Of a DNA stretch of 64,000 bases, positions 53,022-64,000 are shown piece after piece. Both the position numbers and the translations under genes were made by a program. The notes under the pieces were generated by a model. It searched no databases, was not told where the DNA came from, and worked only from the letters and a program-made list of their open reading frames with translations. Origin of the DNA: Sordariomycetes sp. S80-01Y (Eukaryota; Ascomycota; Sordariomycetes); the NCBI GenBank assembly GCA_037042185.1, contig JAXQJY010000030.1, forward strand, positions 1,054,001-1,118,000. The letters run 5' to 3'. Every line of letters begins with the position of its first letter. Within the stretch, counting starts at the first letter, position 1.

Positions 53022-55199
53022 ATGAATCCAGCAGCCTCGAGCTTTGCACCCAAGCCCTCCTACGCCGAGACCGTCAAGGCCACCTTGCCACAACGCGGCA
53101 CTGGAGAGCACAAGATGCCCACTAAAGCTACAGAAGAATTAGATGTTGAAGCAAAACATCAAAAAGCTTCTCAGATCCCTGCTCAAAATCTGGTGCTACA
53201 ACGTAAAGGTGAGGGTTCTGTTGCAAGTGAATCATCTCGTGGTCCCGTTATCACGAAAGATGGCTCTTCTGCGCCAGGTACACAAAGTACGAAGCGCGAT
53301 TCAGGTCGCCATATGCCAGCTGGTGATTTATCAAATCCGCTTGCGCAAACGAGGTGAGGTGTCACGGTATGGCCTGAAAGGTTCATGACTGATGAATGTT
53401 CTTGCAGCAGACACCCGCATGATTGGCATCCCCGATACAATCAACAACCACCACTTCTCTGGCCGAATCCTCTGGTTGGCCCGTACGAAACGTGTTTCCC
53501 TGTGCCTGGCACTGAGTATCTGTACCATGGGTACTATCAACCTCACTTCCACGGCGGTTCCCCCTTCAATGAGGGTATGCCGCTCGTTGATCCAGCGGCT
53601 TCTGTTGGTTGGGACGAGCGCCGCCGCCCTTACGGCGGCTGGGATTTATTCGGATCCCTTTGCCCTCCAGCGATACCGATCCCGAGTTTCAATCATCATC
53701 CAGCTTACATCTCCTATCCGATGCCGCCATTTGCTCCTTTTCCTGGATGGCCTCCAGGTCAACCCGCATCCAGCATCTACATGACAGATCACATGTACCA
53801 AGCTCATTCAGAACCAAGCACAAGATCCCCTTCAAGGGGCAAATGTTACCAGATGGCCCGAGAGGCAAAGCGGCCAACACGGTCGAGAGAACAGGGCCGC
53901 AACACGGTAGCAGCGTGGCGTGCTCGCGAAAGCAATCCGGCAACACCAATCCATTCCGAAATCAAACATCTCCGAGGAGCCGCTTCGCAGGCATCTGCTC
54001 AGGATCAAGCAGGTCCCCGTCAAACCCATCCCACACGAGCCGGATCAGCACAGGAAGAAGAGTGCAATATGCAACAACATCGATTGGACGCCGCACCTAA
54101 GGCGCGACATGAACGAGGTAGGGCCAGATACCGGCTGATTAGTACAAACCCCGCAAATTCGAAGCACTCCTTTGACGATACCGACCGCTTGAAGCAGAAG
54201 ATATGCTTTGAGCGCGAGTCTGAATCATCAGCCGACTCTTCTCTAAGACTCGGGAACGACAAGGTCGATCCTCGCGAACCCACCCCTTCCAGCAACTATT
54301 GTGCAGGGGAAACTGCCGAGGTCATTGCACTTCGGCTTGGATCCCCAAAATCCAACTCTGTCAAAGCTGACGGGCCCCCGACAAATGCTCCTACTGGGCC
54401 GGCGTCCACACGCCGGCATGCTAGTACACAATCATCCCGCGCACCCCAATTTCTTACTCCGAAGCCCGCCGAGCAAGGCTCGCAAGGTTCGTGGTCCCAG
54501 TCTAAGAGATGGGTAAGCCAGGAGACGAAGGAGCGTATCGCGTTCCAAAAGCTGATGCACAACTTGCACTACATGGGAGCTGACAAGTCACCATGCTTGC
54601 CCAAAACGCCTGCGGAACTGACAAGGTTTAAAGTAGCTGAAGCAGAGAGAAATGTGAAGAGAATGGCACAGGAGTTGCTTAGGTTGCAAGAAAAGAAGCG
54701 TCGAAGAAGGGGATCCCAGGCGGCGGAAACAATGAATAGCGTCAAAGTTGAGCTTTTCAAGGGGAGAAAGGTGGCCGGAAACTTATCGCCGGTTTTTGCG
54801 TCAGAGTGTTGCTTCAACGACGGCCTTCCTGCTGAGCGAGAGCTAGCCGACTGGCCGTCGCGGGCTGAACTGAAGGAGGACGGAGATCGAAGGGCTGCTC
54901 GTTATGGACGATATTTACCCCTGCCACGCCTCAACATTGTCCACCCTCGCATACTGGAAGACGAAGAAGACCCATACAACGCCGACGGCACGATTAGCTG
55001 GGAGAAGAAGGCTTTGAAGCCGATTGCAATGTTTATTCGACCTGTCACGTCCGAGCTCGATACACCGTGCTGGAAGGAGGTGCAGTTCAGTATGGAAGAG
55101 CTGCACATGCCATTGCGAGGCTTCCTAGAAGAGATTGATGGGGTTAGCCAGCAGACTGGAGAAATAGAGCGCGCGGAGGCGGAGGAGTATTGGATGTGA
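53022..55199 (+). CDS. Uncharacterised protein with N-terminal PAM2-like motif
   Basis: Two exons, 53022-53353 and 53408-55199 (54-bp intron), give 707 residues. I chose the ATG at 53022 because it begins MNPAASSFAPKPSY, close to the PAM2 consensus (L-N-P-x-A-x-x-F-x-P) that binds the MLLE domain of poly(A)-binding protein. An in-frame ATG at 52629 would add 131 residues of low-complexity sequence. Residues ~110-230 are Pro/Tyr/Gly-rich (prion-like); the middle is Ser/Arg/Gln-rich. A helical segment about residues 500-560 (basic, EKKRRRRGS) precedes a more conserved-looking C-terminus with PLPRLNIVHPRILEDEEDPYN. No enzyme domain. An mRNA-associated function is inferred from the motif only. 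Confidence 0.65.
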
Positions 55200-55531
55200 G
55201 TAGCGTTTGCTTGTTTTCTCGATCCTCGGTTAGTATTGGACCTCATAGCTTGCATATCCGCATCGACGAGCTCTCCGAGCAGGAATGTGTTGGGACATGT
55301 CACACGAAGGGGGGAGGGACCATGTCAAGGAAGCGGTCGACTTCAGATGGGCGGATGTAGAAGATTGAATGAGAACCGACATGTATCCGGAAGACTCGCA
55401 TCCCATCACACGTAAGGTATGCCGTCACGTTGTTGCGATTCAGGGGTTTCTGGCGGAGTTACCAACCGTTGACTGGGCCGGCCGACACTAAACCTGCGCG
55501 GCGGCTGTTGGAGTGGGGTTCGAATTGGAGT

Positions 55532-55559
55532 CACGTGCAAATGAAAAGCTCAGCACGTG
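55532..55559. promoter_or_regulatory. Paired CACGTG boxes upstream of eS8
   Basis: TCACGTGC at 55531 and GCACGTGA at 55553, 22 bp apart (about two helical turns), ~370 bp upstream of the ATG and ~180 bp upstream of the proposed leader intron. CACGTG is the Cbf1-type bHLH core, which is used at ribosomal protein genes in some ascomycetes. Confidence 0.45.
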
Positions 55560-55730
55560 ATGTCAAAGCCCCGGCTATGCCAAGTTCGACTCAGGGCGCT
55601 AGCGCAACCCACGAACCCACAACCACAGTCAATTTTCGAGGCCCTCCATTCCGCCCAAAAAGTTCATCCTTCCTCCAACCCACGACCAAACCGACAATTC
55701 GATTGCCCTGGTGAGCAGCAGATTCATCAG

Positions 55731-55801
55731 GTGAGTAGTATCGCGACGAGATCAGTCTCTGTGTCCCTACATCAATTTACCCATTTCCCTACTACATTCA
55801 G
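55731..55801 (+). other. Probable 5' UTR intron of the eS8 gene
   Basis: CAG|GTGAGT donor at 55731 and CATTCAG acceptor at 55801, 71 bp with a pyrimidine-rich 3' half. Leader introns are common in fungal ribosomal protein genes. An alternative donor lies at 55711. Confidence 0.4.
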
Positions 55802-55920
55802 CAAACTCGCTGCAGCCCTGCCTTCGTGGGGTTGATCTCGCCGTCACCCGCCGCCAACCACAAGAAAAAGTATTCAGACATCAAGGCTAACCCGTCTGCC
55901 TCTGCACAGAAACCGCAATC

Positions 55921-56614
55921 ATGGGTATCTCTCGCGACTCCCGCCACAAGCGCTCCGCCTCCGGCGCCAAGCGATCATACTACCGTGCGTAATACCATCG
56001 AAAGCCCGTATAGGCTTCACCCTTGAGTGAACCATACGTTCTGACCTCTGTCAACAGGGAAGAAGCGCGCTTTCGAAGCCGGTCGTCAGGGTGCCAACAC
56101 CCGTATCGGCGCCAAGCGCGTCCACACCGTCCGCACCCGTGGCGGCAACCACAAGTACCGCGCCCTGCGCCTCGACTCCGGCAACTTCGCCTGGGCCTCC
56201 GAGGGCTGCACCCGCAAGACCCGTGTCATCGCCGTCGCCTACCACCCTTCCAACAACGAGCTTGTCCGAACCAACACCCTGACCAAGTCCGCCGTCGTCC
56301 AGGTCGACGCCGCGCCTTTCCGTCAGTGGTACGAGGCCCACTACGGCCAGCCCATCGGCCGCAGACGCCAGCGTGCTCAGGCTGCCAAGGAGGGCAAGGA
56401 CGCCGAGGAGGAGAAGAAGAGCAAGGCTGTTGAGAAGAAGCAGGCCGCCCGCCACGCTAAGGAGGGCAAGGTCGAGAACGCTGTTGAGAAGCAGTTCGAG
56501 GCTGGTCGTCTGTTCGCCGTCATCTCGAGCCGTCCCGGTCAGTCCGGTCGCTGCGACGGTTACATCTTGGAAGGCGAGGAGCTTGCTTTCTACCAGCGCA
56601 AGCTCCACAAGTAA
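55921..56614 (+). CDS. RPS8: 40S ribosomal protein eS8
   Basis: Structural protein of the small ribosomal subunit. Exons 55921-55984 and 56058-56614, with a 73-bp intron after codon 21, give 206 residues, the usual size. The N-terminus [18 protein letters not shown] and the block [20 protein letters not shown] are diagnostic, as is the C-terminal [20 protein letters not shown]. The splice yields [15 protein letters not shown], matching the family. Codon use is extremely C-ending and the coding part has few rare codons, consistent with very high expression. Confidence 0.98.
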
Positions 56615-57063
56615 AGGGCTTTATGAGCGTGGTGGTCGGTCCCCTGGTATGGTGTTCATGGATTTCTCTCTGGTTCGGTCAATGAGACCAAGAGCTTAAC
56701 GAAGCATCGGAATGGGTCCATAGGGAATTCAAAATTTCTCGCGATCAATAATTTTTTCCACTTTTCTGTCAAATCTGGTGACAAAGAGGTCGTGGATACG
56801 AACCGCTGCCCTCACCGTTGCCAGCATGCTGCACTTCACTGCCCCTCAAAAGTGCTTCAGTGCGAATGCGACTAATTTCTCTTCTTCATGAGTCTACAAA
56901 AGGTTAACGGAATCATACAGCCGTAAGCCTGTCAAGTTCGGACACCGTTTCCCATGCCGCCATCATCCCACATGCTGCGCCTGCAGAGCTGAAGGAGCAA
57001 GTCTATATACATGGAGGTCCAAGCGTCCCAGGCACACCATACATGACCAGTGGACAGGAAGGC
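56615..57063. other. Convergent spacer eS8 / GYP5-like
   Basis: 449 bp with both 3' UTRs. No gene seen. Confidence 0.45.
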
Positions 57064-59962
57064 CTAGGCAAACTGACGTTTCATATCGGACCATTTGCGA
57101 GTCAGAGTCTCGTGCTGAGAGTTTATCTATTCGGATTAGTGTGATGGTTGGCAGAATGGTATGATGATATACGCACCTCCGCGAATTGCATCTTGGTTTG
57201 CACCAGCTGCTCCTCAAGGTCCTGAAGAGTTTTCTCCAGCTCTTGGTTCTCTTCGTGTACCTTCTGGTTCCGTTTCATGAGGTCCTCTTGCTCGAGCTTC
57301 CACTGCGCCTCGATCTCTTGCGGCTGCTTGTCGATGACGATCTTCAGCTCCCGCACTTGTCCCTTGAGGCTCTCGTTCTCGTCTCTGAGCTCTTCATTTT
57401 CGACTTTCGCATGTACCATCTCAGTCGCTAATGCAGCTTGTTCGCGATCGCAGACTTCGACTCTCTCCTCCAGTTTGCGTACTTTGATAGTAAGCTGCTG
57501 ATTCGACGTCCTGAGCTCATACAACTCCGTTTCTCGCGCCTTCTCCACCCTGGTCTTTTCTTCCCATTCTGCAGCGTATGCTTTGAGTGTCTCAGGTGCT
57601 ATCTTTACCTCACAGGCATCCCTGATAAGCTGATCGGCCCGGTAGACTTCCTTCTCCATATTGGAGCTTGAGGATCCAAAGAATCCGCTTTCAAGCAGAC
57701 TTCCTTGGCTAGGGTCCTTATCAATGTAGGCGTCGAACAGCTTGTCTTTCAAGTAGGTCGTCAATTGCTGCATATCAGACATCTCCAGGAGAGTCGAGGC
57801 ATTCTTCTGCATCAGCACTATACCAAACCGAAGGATGGCGGAAAGACCCTCAGAGAGGATAAGATCGTATATCCGGAGGACGAGTTGTAGGGGGAATCGA
57901 TAGGCGAACAGCGTGAGGAACCATTGGGTGGCGTACAGGTGAGGCGAAATGCCTCGCCTGTGAAGATGACAATACAATGCAGGCTCGAAATCCTCGAGCA
58001 AGCGTTCGAATTGATACAAGCGCATGTGTAACCCCGGCATGTCTTGCGTAAAGAGATCGCGTAGGCCGTAGTGGTGCATCAAACGAGCTAGTAAGCAGAA
58101 GGCCTCCTGTTCAGGCATCTGGCAACAAGGTTAGCAAGACCGTGATCCTCAGTTGCTTACAGGGAGACAAACATTGAAGAGCAAGGGCATGATGAGAAAA
58201 TTCATGCCTTGGGCGTACCCCACGCCTTCGTCATACAACGCATATGCCTTGCAGACACCAAACAGGCCGTCTTGTAGTCCAGCTGCTGCTGCATATTTGG
58301 AGTAGCTTGTTCGGGCACCAAGATCCCGGCGGATAGTCTTCTCCAGCTTTTGTAGCGCCGCAGCGTCCTCCTTGGCCCTCTTCTTCCGTTCCGCGTCATG
58401 TAGAGCAGCTTCGGCGCTCTTCTCCACTTGGGGCGATGCTTGACCGTTGATGTTCGAGTGCTCGGAATGAATGGAAGATGATGACGATGCTAAAGCATCC
58501 CCACTATGAACACTGAGGTTCGTGTTGCTGGCAGAGCTCGTAGTCGTGCTGTTGCTATTCCTCGCCTTGTCCTTGTCCGTACCTTTGACAGACAGCTCCC
58601 GGTACAAGAGCTCCAGATCGTCGTTCTTGCTTTGGGACAAGACCTGCCAGATGACCCCTCGGATAGCACTGGGAATGCCTGTAGCAATTGCCCGGTTCAG
58701 TTCTTCAGCACTGGTGCGTGCTACAGCAGCTGGACCCTCGTATACCACTGACTGCCATAGATCCCAGTCTACCTCAGTCTCAGGCATGCCTGATGGTCCC
58801 GCGTTGACCCCTGACATCGTGCCTGGTGGCAAGTCGGGATTAGGCTCAGGTACTGAGGAAGCCGATGGCTTCTCGCCAAGTGAAGATTCGTCTCCTGCCG
58901 GAACCCCACCGTCAGCCCCAGGCTCCTCGCCTAAAGGTGATGTTATTCCGGCTTCCTCCCGCATTCGCAGCATCTTGAAGCGGTCCTTCAAGCTGTGTCT
59001 CGTGTTACCCTCACCCTCCCTGCCGTCCTTTTCTTCATCAAGTCTGCTCAGCATCATTTCCGGGTTGCTAGTCAGCGTTGCGACCGAGCTTGCTGTGTTC
59101 CGCCGCGGGGATGCCTGCGTGGTAGGCATCGTGTCTTTATCTTTGCTCGAAGAATTGCGAGAAAGCCATGAGAATGGACTGGTGAGTTTTCGCGTCGGCG
59201 GAGGGGGCGGCGCCGTGGCTGTCTTCTCGGGGACAGGAGGAGGTGGCGGCTGAATTGCTGATGTCGGAGGTACAGGACTGCGAGAGGGCGACTCTGCCGG
59301 GGGCGACCATGGCATAGACGGAAGGGCGCTTGTTATGCTACTCAACGATATGGTCTTGCTCGGTTGCTCCTTTTCTGCAGGGCTGTTTCGTTCTTCGGAA
59401 ATGTCAGTTGATTGGAACACGTTCGCTCTTGTCATGCGGGTTGGTGGGGACTACCTTCTGGTGCCGGAGGAACCTCAGGAACCTCGTCTTCCAAGTTGAC
59501 ATTATCCAGGTTCGAGGTACTCGAAAATCGCTTGGATACAGGCGATGAGCCCCGGCGCGTGGTCTTATCATCAGCGTCCTCGTCCACGGTTGCTCGGCTG
59601 ACCTCATTCGCATCGTCGTTAGACACCGCTGATTCAGATGGCCTCGTGTCTTTGCTATCCGTGTCCTCGTGGCTTTCGACTTCGCTGCCGTTGTCGGGGG
59701 TGTCAGGTTTGTTCGCAGACGCAGATCTTTTGGTCAGGGAGCGGACAGAGCTTGTGTCGACGGCGTCTTCGAAGGTCTCAGTATCGGCAGCCTGCCTTAT
59801 TAGCATCTGCAATGTTCAAATGCTGCCCAGGTTGCAATATGTTGTGTGACCCGCCTAGCAGACCTCACTTACATTTTCTGGGTCTGAATCGGAAGAGGAG
59901 ACAGATTCCCTTTTGTCCTTATCCTGAGACGCCCGGGAGGCCATCTCGTCATGCTGCGACAT
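57064..59962 (-). CDS. GYP5: TBC-domain Rab GTPase-activating protein, Gyp5-like
   Basis: Stimulates GTP hydrolysis by Rab GTPases (Ypt1/Sec4 type) in ER-Golgi and exocytic traffic. Five exons: 59962-59873, 59806-59455, 59392-58161, 58118-57177 and 57126-57064, giving 892 residues; introns are 66, 62, 42 and 50 bp. N-terminal ~385 residues are Ser/Asp/Pro-rich. The TBC domain (about 386-665) has GIPSAIRGVIW, IRRDLGARTSYSK (arginine-finger region, about 501-513), GYAQGMN (glutamine finger, about 539-545) and LYATQWFLTLFAYRFPL. A Ser/Asn-rich insert interrupts the domain before IRRD. A long coiled coil spans about 745-870. The tiny last exon ends ETLTRKWSDMKRQFA, a Gyp5-like tail that supports the final splice. 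Confidence 0.88.
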
Positions 59963-62470
59963 GTTGATCCGAGGGGGCACGGGGGCTGCGTGGAAAGCGG
60001 TGGCTTGCGGTAGCGTCACGAAGACCGACCCCTCAATCGGCAGCCATTAAGCTGTTGCGTAGGTTTCGGAGGAAGATGATGTAGGTTGAGACGTAGTTGT
60101 AGAGCCACGAGTGTGGGATGGGATAAAACCAGGGTACGCTGTCAAGAGGTTGCCGAAGTTGATTGATACCGTAGTGTTTCTTGTTTTTTGGAGGGCAACG
60201 CGCTCGGCAATTCTCGAGGTCGACGAATCGGATGGGGGTTATGGTAGTTCGTGAATCGATTGCGGGCTCGAAGCCGGCTGCGGCGAAGGGATGTGGCGTT
60301 TGTTTGCTCAAAGGGCATGTGCCATGATGGCAGACTCTTGGAGCTGGGTCTGGTTGCTAGGAGTTTCTTGGTTCCAGGGGGATCTGCTTGTCTCAGCCCC
60401 TGAGCTTGATCCTTAGCGGCCGTTGACTCCACTACCACAGCACACTGCAATTGCAACCCGCTACTACAGTACTAACTATCAAGTGGATCACACACTCATT
60501 CAGTGACCTCAAAAAAAGAGTCGTGGTAACAGTTGCAAGATACTCCTGGGGTCGCAAATGGACCCAAAGTTCGTGGAAATACTCCCACATGGTTGGTGGC
60601 GACAGACACTCGAGTTACGAAAGCCACAATGATGTGCAGCGGCAGAAGGAAACGCCACGGGCAAGGGGCTGCTCGAAACAAACAACCAGCTGTCAGTCAA
60701 CAGTTGTTGAGCTCATGTAACTGAGGGAGTTGTGATATATTTTGATGGCCTGATACTGATGTTAATCCAAGTCGGTGGGCCAGCAACGTTAGTCTGGCTT
60801 TTGACTTCGAGTTCCGAGAAAGGAATCGTACTTTGGTATTCCGCACTAAGGCAGGAACCGGAAACAAAACGAAGAGGTCGATCGTCACCGACATGGGCCT
60901 GTGTAGCAGTAGTCGCGGCTTTCATCTGCCTACCAGCTTTTCTAGTTTATAGGAGTGTGCGACTAGCATTACCTTTAGTACCTATAGGAACTCTAATTCG
61001 CATGGTACTGGGTTATCCAGCCTCATTGCTCCGTACCCTGCACCAGGGATCCGTTTGGGTATCTTCTGTCAGTTGAACGGCTTGAATGATGATGTAGACG
61101 CCGCCATCACGCTATTGTACCAGAAACGCGCCGGAGTCTATTTCTTACGCGCACCAGTGATCCGTACTTATGGGATGGCTATCGGCAGTGCGATCCTCGA
61201 GGCTCGGATAAGGCTCTCACAGCATCGACACTGACCTGCAGGCATGGATTGGAACTGACTTCGATGTGTCAAGGTGGGGCTGTAAACTCTTGGGGTGGCA
61301 CCTAACTATGATGTAGCTCACGCGTCAAGCAGCTGTGATCGGAATGGGAGTCGGAAAAACCGCTGGTCTGATTCCCACGTAAAACAATTTCATCGCAGTT
61401 CCACATGCGAGTCTGTTGAGTCTTCGTAGATCTAAAGTGCCGTGATATCAATGTGTCCGCTGTCAGTCAGCTCTCCAACGTTTGGTTGACAAAGCGCGGG
61501 GCAACGCAAGAGCTTAGTACGCAGCTAAGGTACATATAATAGACCGTGGAAGGCAGTCACGAAGCTAGCCTTGTGAGCGGAACGCATCGTAGAGTAGTAC
61601 CTTTATGAACAAGGACCTTAACAGTATTTGCTCTGATCCCAAAGTACCTCACTTTCCTACTAAACAGTACTTATAAGGTAATACTCAAGGGCTGTAGGAG
61701 TTGAGCTTCGGAGGTGCCTTCCAGGATGCTTCGGCGAGATTCGGTGCACGGACCATCCGGACGGCTCTTGCCTCACCCCAGCGGGCACTGGCTCTGAACG
61801 CATTACGCACTGGCAGAGGCCCACCAGCACCACTTCAAGTTCAGTTCGAACTTGTTCAAGTGACGATTTCAACAAGCAACCGCGTTTTCCTCCCACAACC
61901 CCAACAACTCTTCTTTACCAACCCCGACCGACCAGTGTCAGCTGCCTTTCAACGCAGCCAGAGCTGGCACGTCATATAAAAGTTGTCAAAGCATTCTCTG
62001 CTGCGCCGAGACCGCTGCTTGATCGTCAACTCAACGAGCTCTTCTCCCACGGCGACCTGCACTCGCCTCTGGAAGCTGATCTCCGGTCGACCTCCTCGCA
62101 GCCCTTCTTCGCCGAAAGCCCGCTCGACGAACTCTTGTGAGCTCTCAAGCGGCCTGCACATGCGCTTTTCGAGATCTTCATCTACAAATAACCAGGCCCG
62201 AACCATCGACGACATTATCCCACCGTACCCTTGCAGCCTTCCTGCCCACGGCCCACGTCTCGCAGGCGATAGCCCGCCCGCCGCACGAGTCCAAGAACCA
62301 ACCAACCTCTGCCTATCTTTAGAACCTGTTCAAAGGGGACGCGGAGCTGTCCATCGCTGGGCATCTCCACACCCCATCTCGAGCAACGTTGTCGACTAGC
62401 CAGGTAGCTCGATAGCTGTGGAGGGGGAGCTAGCAGCTGGTCTCGCGGCTCTGCCGCTACGATCGCCAAG
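59963..62470. other. Divergent intergenic region, 2.5 kb
   Basis: Between the GYP5-like and TOM1-like genes, head to head. Short frames near 60033-60456 (minus) and 60732-61076 (plus) have no domain support; the latter includes a hydrophobic stretch but no sensible start context. A long leader for the TOM1-like gene probably occupies the last 500 bp, where CT-rich sequence and several short upstream open frames occur. Confidence 0.45.
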
Positions 62471-64000
62471 ATGGGCAAAATCACAAAGACGATGCAGGAT
62501 AAGCACAGGGAGTTGCTGGTAAGTCCGCCGCTCCCGCAAAGCCGAATACCGACTGATACAAACCTTCACAGACTCCGTGGGTGCAATCCTATGTCGACGA
62601 GGCATGCAAGAAGCCCTTGCCGCTCTTACCAAACCATCTTGCGGAATTCCCGAGCAGATGGCCGATGGGCCGTGGCGACTTATATCACTGGATTCCACTA
62701 CTCAATCGCTTCGATGCAATCTTGGAACGTTTCTGCAGCGTGTACGAGCTGAACAAAGGCCCGCAGCCCCGTGACTTCGGCTGTGAACTGCTGGTCAACC
62801 ATAGTGCGGACCCAGAACTTTCAGGCAAGGACGACTGGCGCCAGAACCTACCCGACGGTTTCGAGATTCATCCTGAAGGAGATAGACTCCTGGTGGAAGC
62901 CGTCTTGAATTTCACCAGTATGCTTTTGGAACACTGCGGCAACAGGAGCATCTACGCCAGCAGCCATCACCTCAACGATCTCTTACATACGACGTCATGG
63001 ACTGTGCTCCTGGCTGCGCTGCAGGTCAGCTCTGAATTGGCTCAGCGATACCAGGCTTCCGTCAAGAGACTGGGTAACAGTGCTTCGTCCCGCCACCTAA
63101 GTGCAGCTCTGCTCGCCAATCACTACAACATTGATCTTGAGAGAGTACAGTTTCTTGCATCGCCCTTTGTCAAGACACCGATTATCGGACTTGGAGATGT
63201 GGCTACACCGACACCTACGTCGGCGTCAAAGGCCAAGGATAAGGTGCAGCCAGGCGGTAGCAAAAGCGCATCGGTACAATATGCCAACGACCTCGTAGGC
63301 TTGGTCTTTTCCGACAATGAACGCTGGTCGGGTTGGGGGGATATCAAAGTCTCCTATTACCCGGAGGAGCAGCTTGTTGAGCGAGATCCCAACGCCGACG
63401 CTGGACGCTCATCGCTTCCCTCAACGCCCACCCCTCTGCGAAGAAGCCATACAATGAACACACAGACACATGCGACCCCAAGAGCTCGCCATACGTCTGG
63501 AGAAGACTCATCTCCTATGGGCCCCAAGACTCCAAATTTGCAGGATGGCGGTTCCTCTACTGGACCCAAGGTCTTTGAGTTGCCCCAGGCGATACTGAAA
63601 ACCTCTTCTGTCAAGGATCTCATGGCACTCTGCCCACCAAACATGCCTTCAAACGCAAGGTATGAAGTATTCAACCGATGGAGGGTTGCCAAAGCGCTCC
63701 TTAGTTCACCTGAAGAACGCCGCTTTGCACTGGCGACCCGACTACTAGCCATACTCAACCTCGCCTACATACATAACGAGTCTGTTCTTGTTGAGAAAGT
63801 GCTGCGCCAGGATATGGATGAAACACGACGCTTTCAGCTCGTATATCAGCTCGCAGAGCTCATTCGGCCATCATCCGACGGGCAGGTCGCTGTGCCCATA
63901 TGGATTCAGACTATATCTCTGACGCTATTGGAGGCCATTTCAATGTTCGTAGGCAAGTTCAACGATGTGCTCTCGGCACTCAATGCCACCGTTAATCACG
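62471..64000 (+). CDS. TOM1: HECT-type E3 ubiquitin ligase, Tom1/HUWE1 family (5' part, cut by window end)
   Basis: Giant ubiquitin ligase acting on nuclear and ribosomal proteins and in mRNA export. Only the N-terminus is present: exon 62471-62518 (16 codons), a 53-bp intron, then an open frame from 62572 to the window edge, about 492 residues. The sequence begins MGKITKTMQDKHRELL and continues TPWVQSYVDEACKKPLPLLP, matching the DUF908/armadillo-like N-terminus of this family; YSYYPEEQ-like and DLMALCPPNMP segments are also typical. The catalytic HECT domain would lie beyond the window. Full-length relatives exceed 3500 residues. Start chosen because it fits the short conserved first exon. 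Confidence 0.88.

Larger units (their letters stand above)
55200..55920. promoter_or_regulatory. Promoter and leader of the eS8 gene
   Basis: 721 bp before the ribosomal protein start. Contains two CACGTG boxes at 55532 and 55554 and, closer to the ATG, a probable leader intron. No separate gene seen. Confidence 0.5.

Noticed and set aside
1-64000. CRISPR arrays, rRNA genes or intact mobile elements
   Set aside because: No regularly spaced repeats, no 5S or rDNA sequence and no transposase, integrase or reverse-transcriptase motif was seen by eye.

Overview
This window looks like nuclear DNA of a filamentous ascomycete (Pezizomycotina, most likely Sordariomycetes). The genes are GC-rich and compact and sit on both strands. 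They carry short introns of 42-73 bp with GT...CTAAC-like...AG signals. Families typical of this lineage are present: Zn2Cys6 regulators, a CFEM-type seven-TM receptor, a fungal tetraspanin, SOG2, a fungal C2H2-like family and a secreted Cys-rich protein. I could not fix the genus. All gene models were spliced by eye; introns are stated in each entry.

Layout. 1-23.7 kb is mostly housekeeping: aldehyde dehydrogenase; DBP6-type helicase (-) divergent from the GPI-anchor glycosyltransferase GPI3 (+); a BRD8/Bdc1-like bromodomain protein (-); a WDR62/MABP1-like WD40 protein (-); spliceosomal cyclophilin CWC27 (-); a tetraspanin (-); an alpha/beta hydrolase (+); a C2H2-like protein (-). 23.7-40 kb is gene-poor: one interrupted initiator tRNA-Met, a Zn2Cys6 regulator (-), 4.4 kb with no convincing gene, a CFEM receptor (+), a DUF2470 membrane protein (-) and a Tyr/Cys-rich secreted protein (-). 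38.6-44.5 kb holds a monocarboxylate-type MFS transporter (-) divergent from a second Zn2Cys6 regulator (+), which ends 13 bp from a convergent small RecQ helicase (-). 45-64 kb returns to housekeeping: SOG2 (+), a BLOC-1 subunit 1-like protein (-), enoyl reductase TSC13 (-), an orphan protein opening with a PAM2-like motif (+), ribosomal protein eS8 (+), a GYP5-like Rab GAP (-) and the 5' part of a TOM1/HUWE1-type HECT ligase (+) running off the end.

How they work together. Most genes are independent core functions: ribosome assembly (DBP6, eS8), ER lipid and GPI synthesis (GPI3, TSC13), chromatin and splicing (Bdc1-like, CWC27), membrane traffic and polarity (GYP5-like, BLOC-1-like, SOG2). 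The only pair that looks like a local regulon is the MFS transporter and its divergent Zn2Cys6 regulator.

The most striking observation is at 25,444-25,566. A complete initiator tRNA-Met gene is interrupted in its variable loop, not at the canonical 37/38 site, by a 51-bp insert. The insert has every hallmark of a minimal fungal spliceosomal intron (GTACGT...CTAAC...TAG). Removing it leaves a perfect 72-nt tRNA followed by a T7 terminator.
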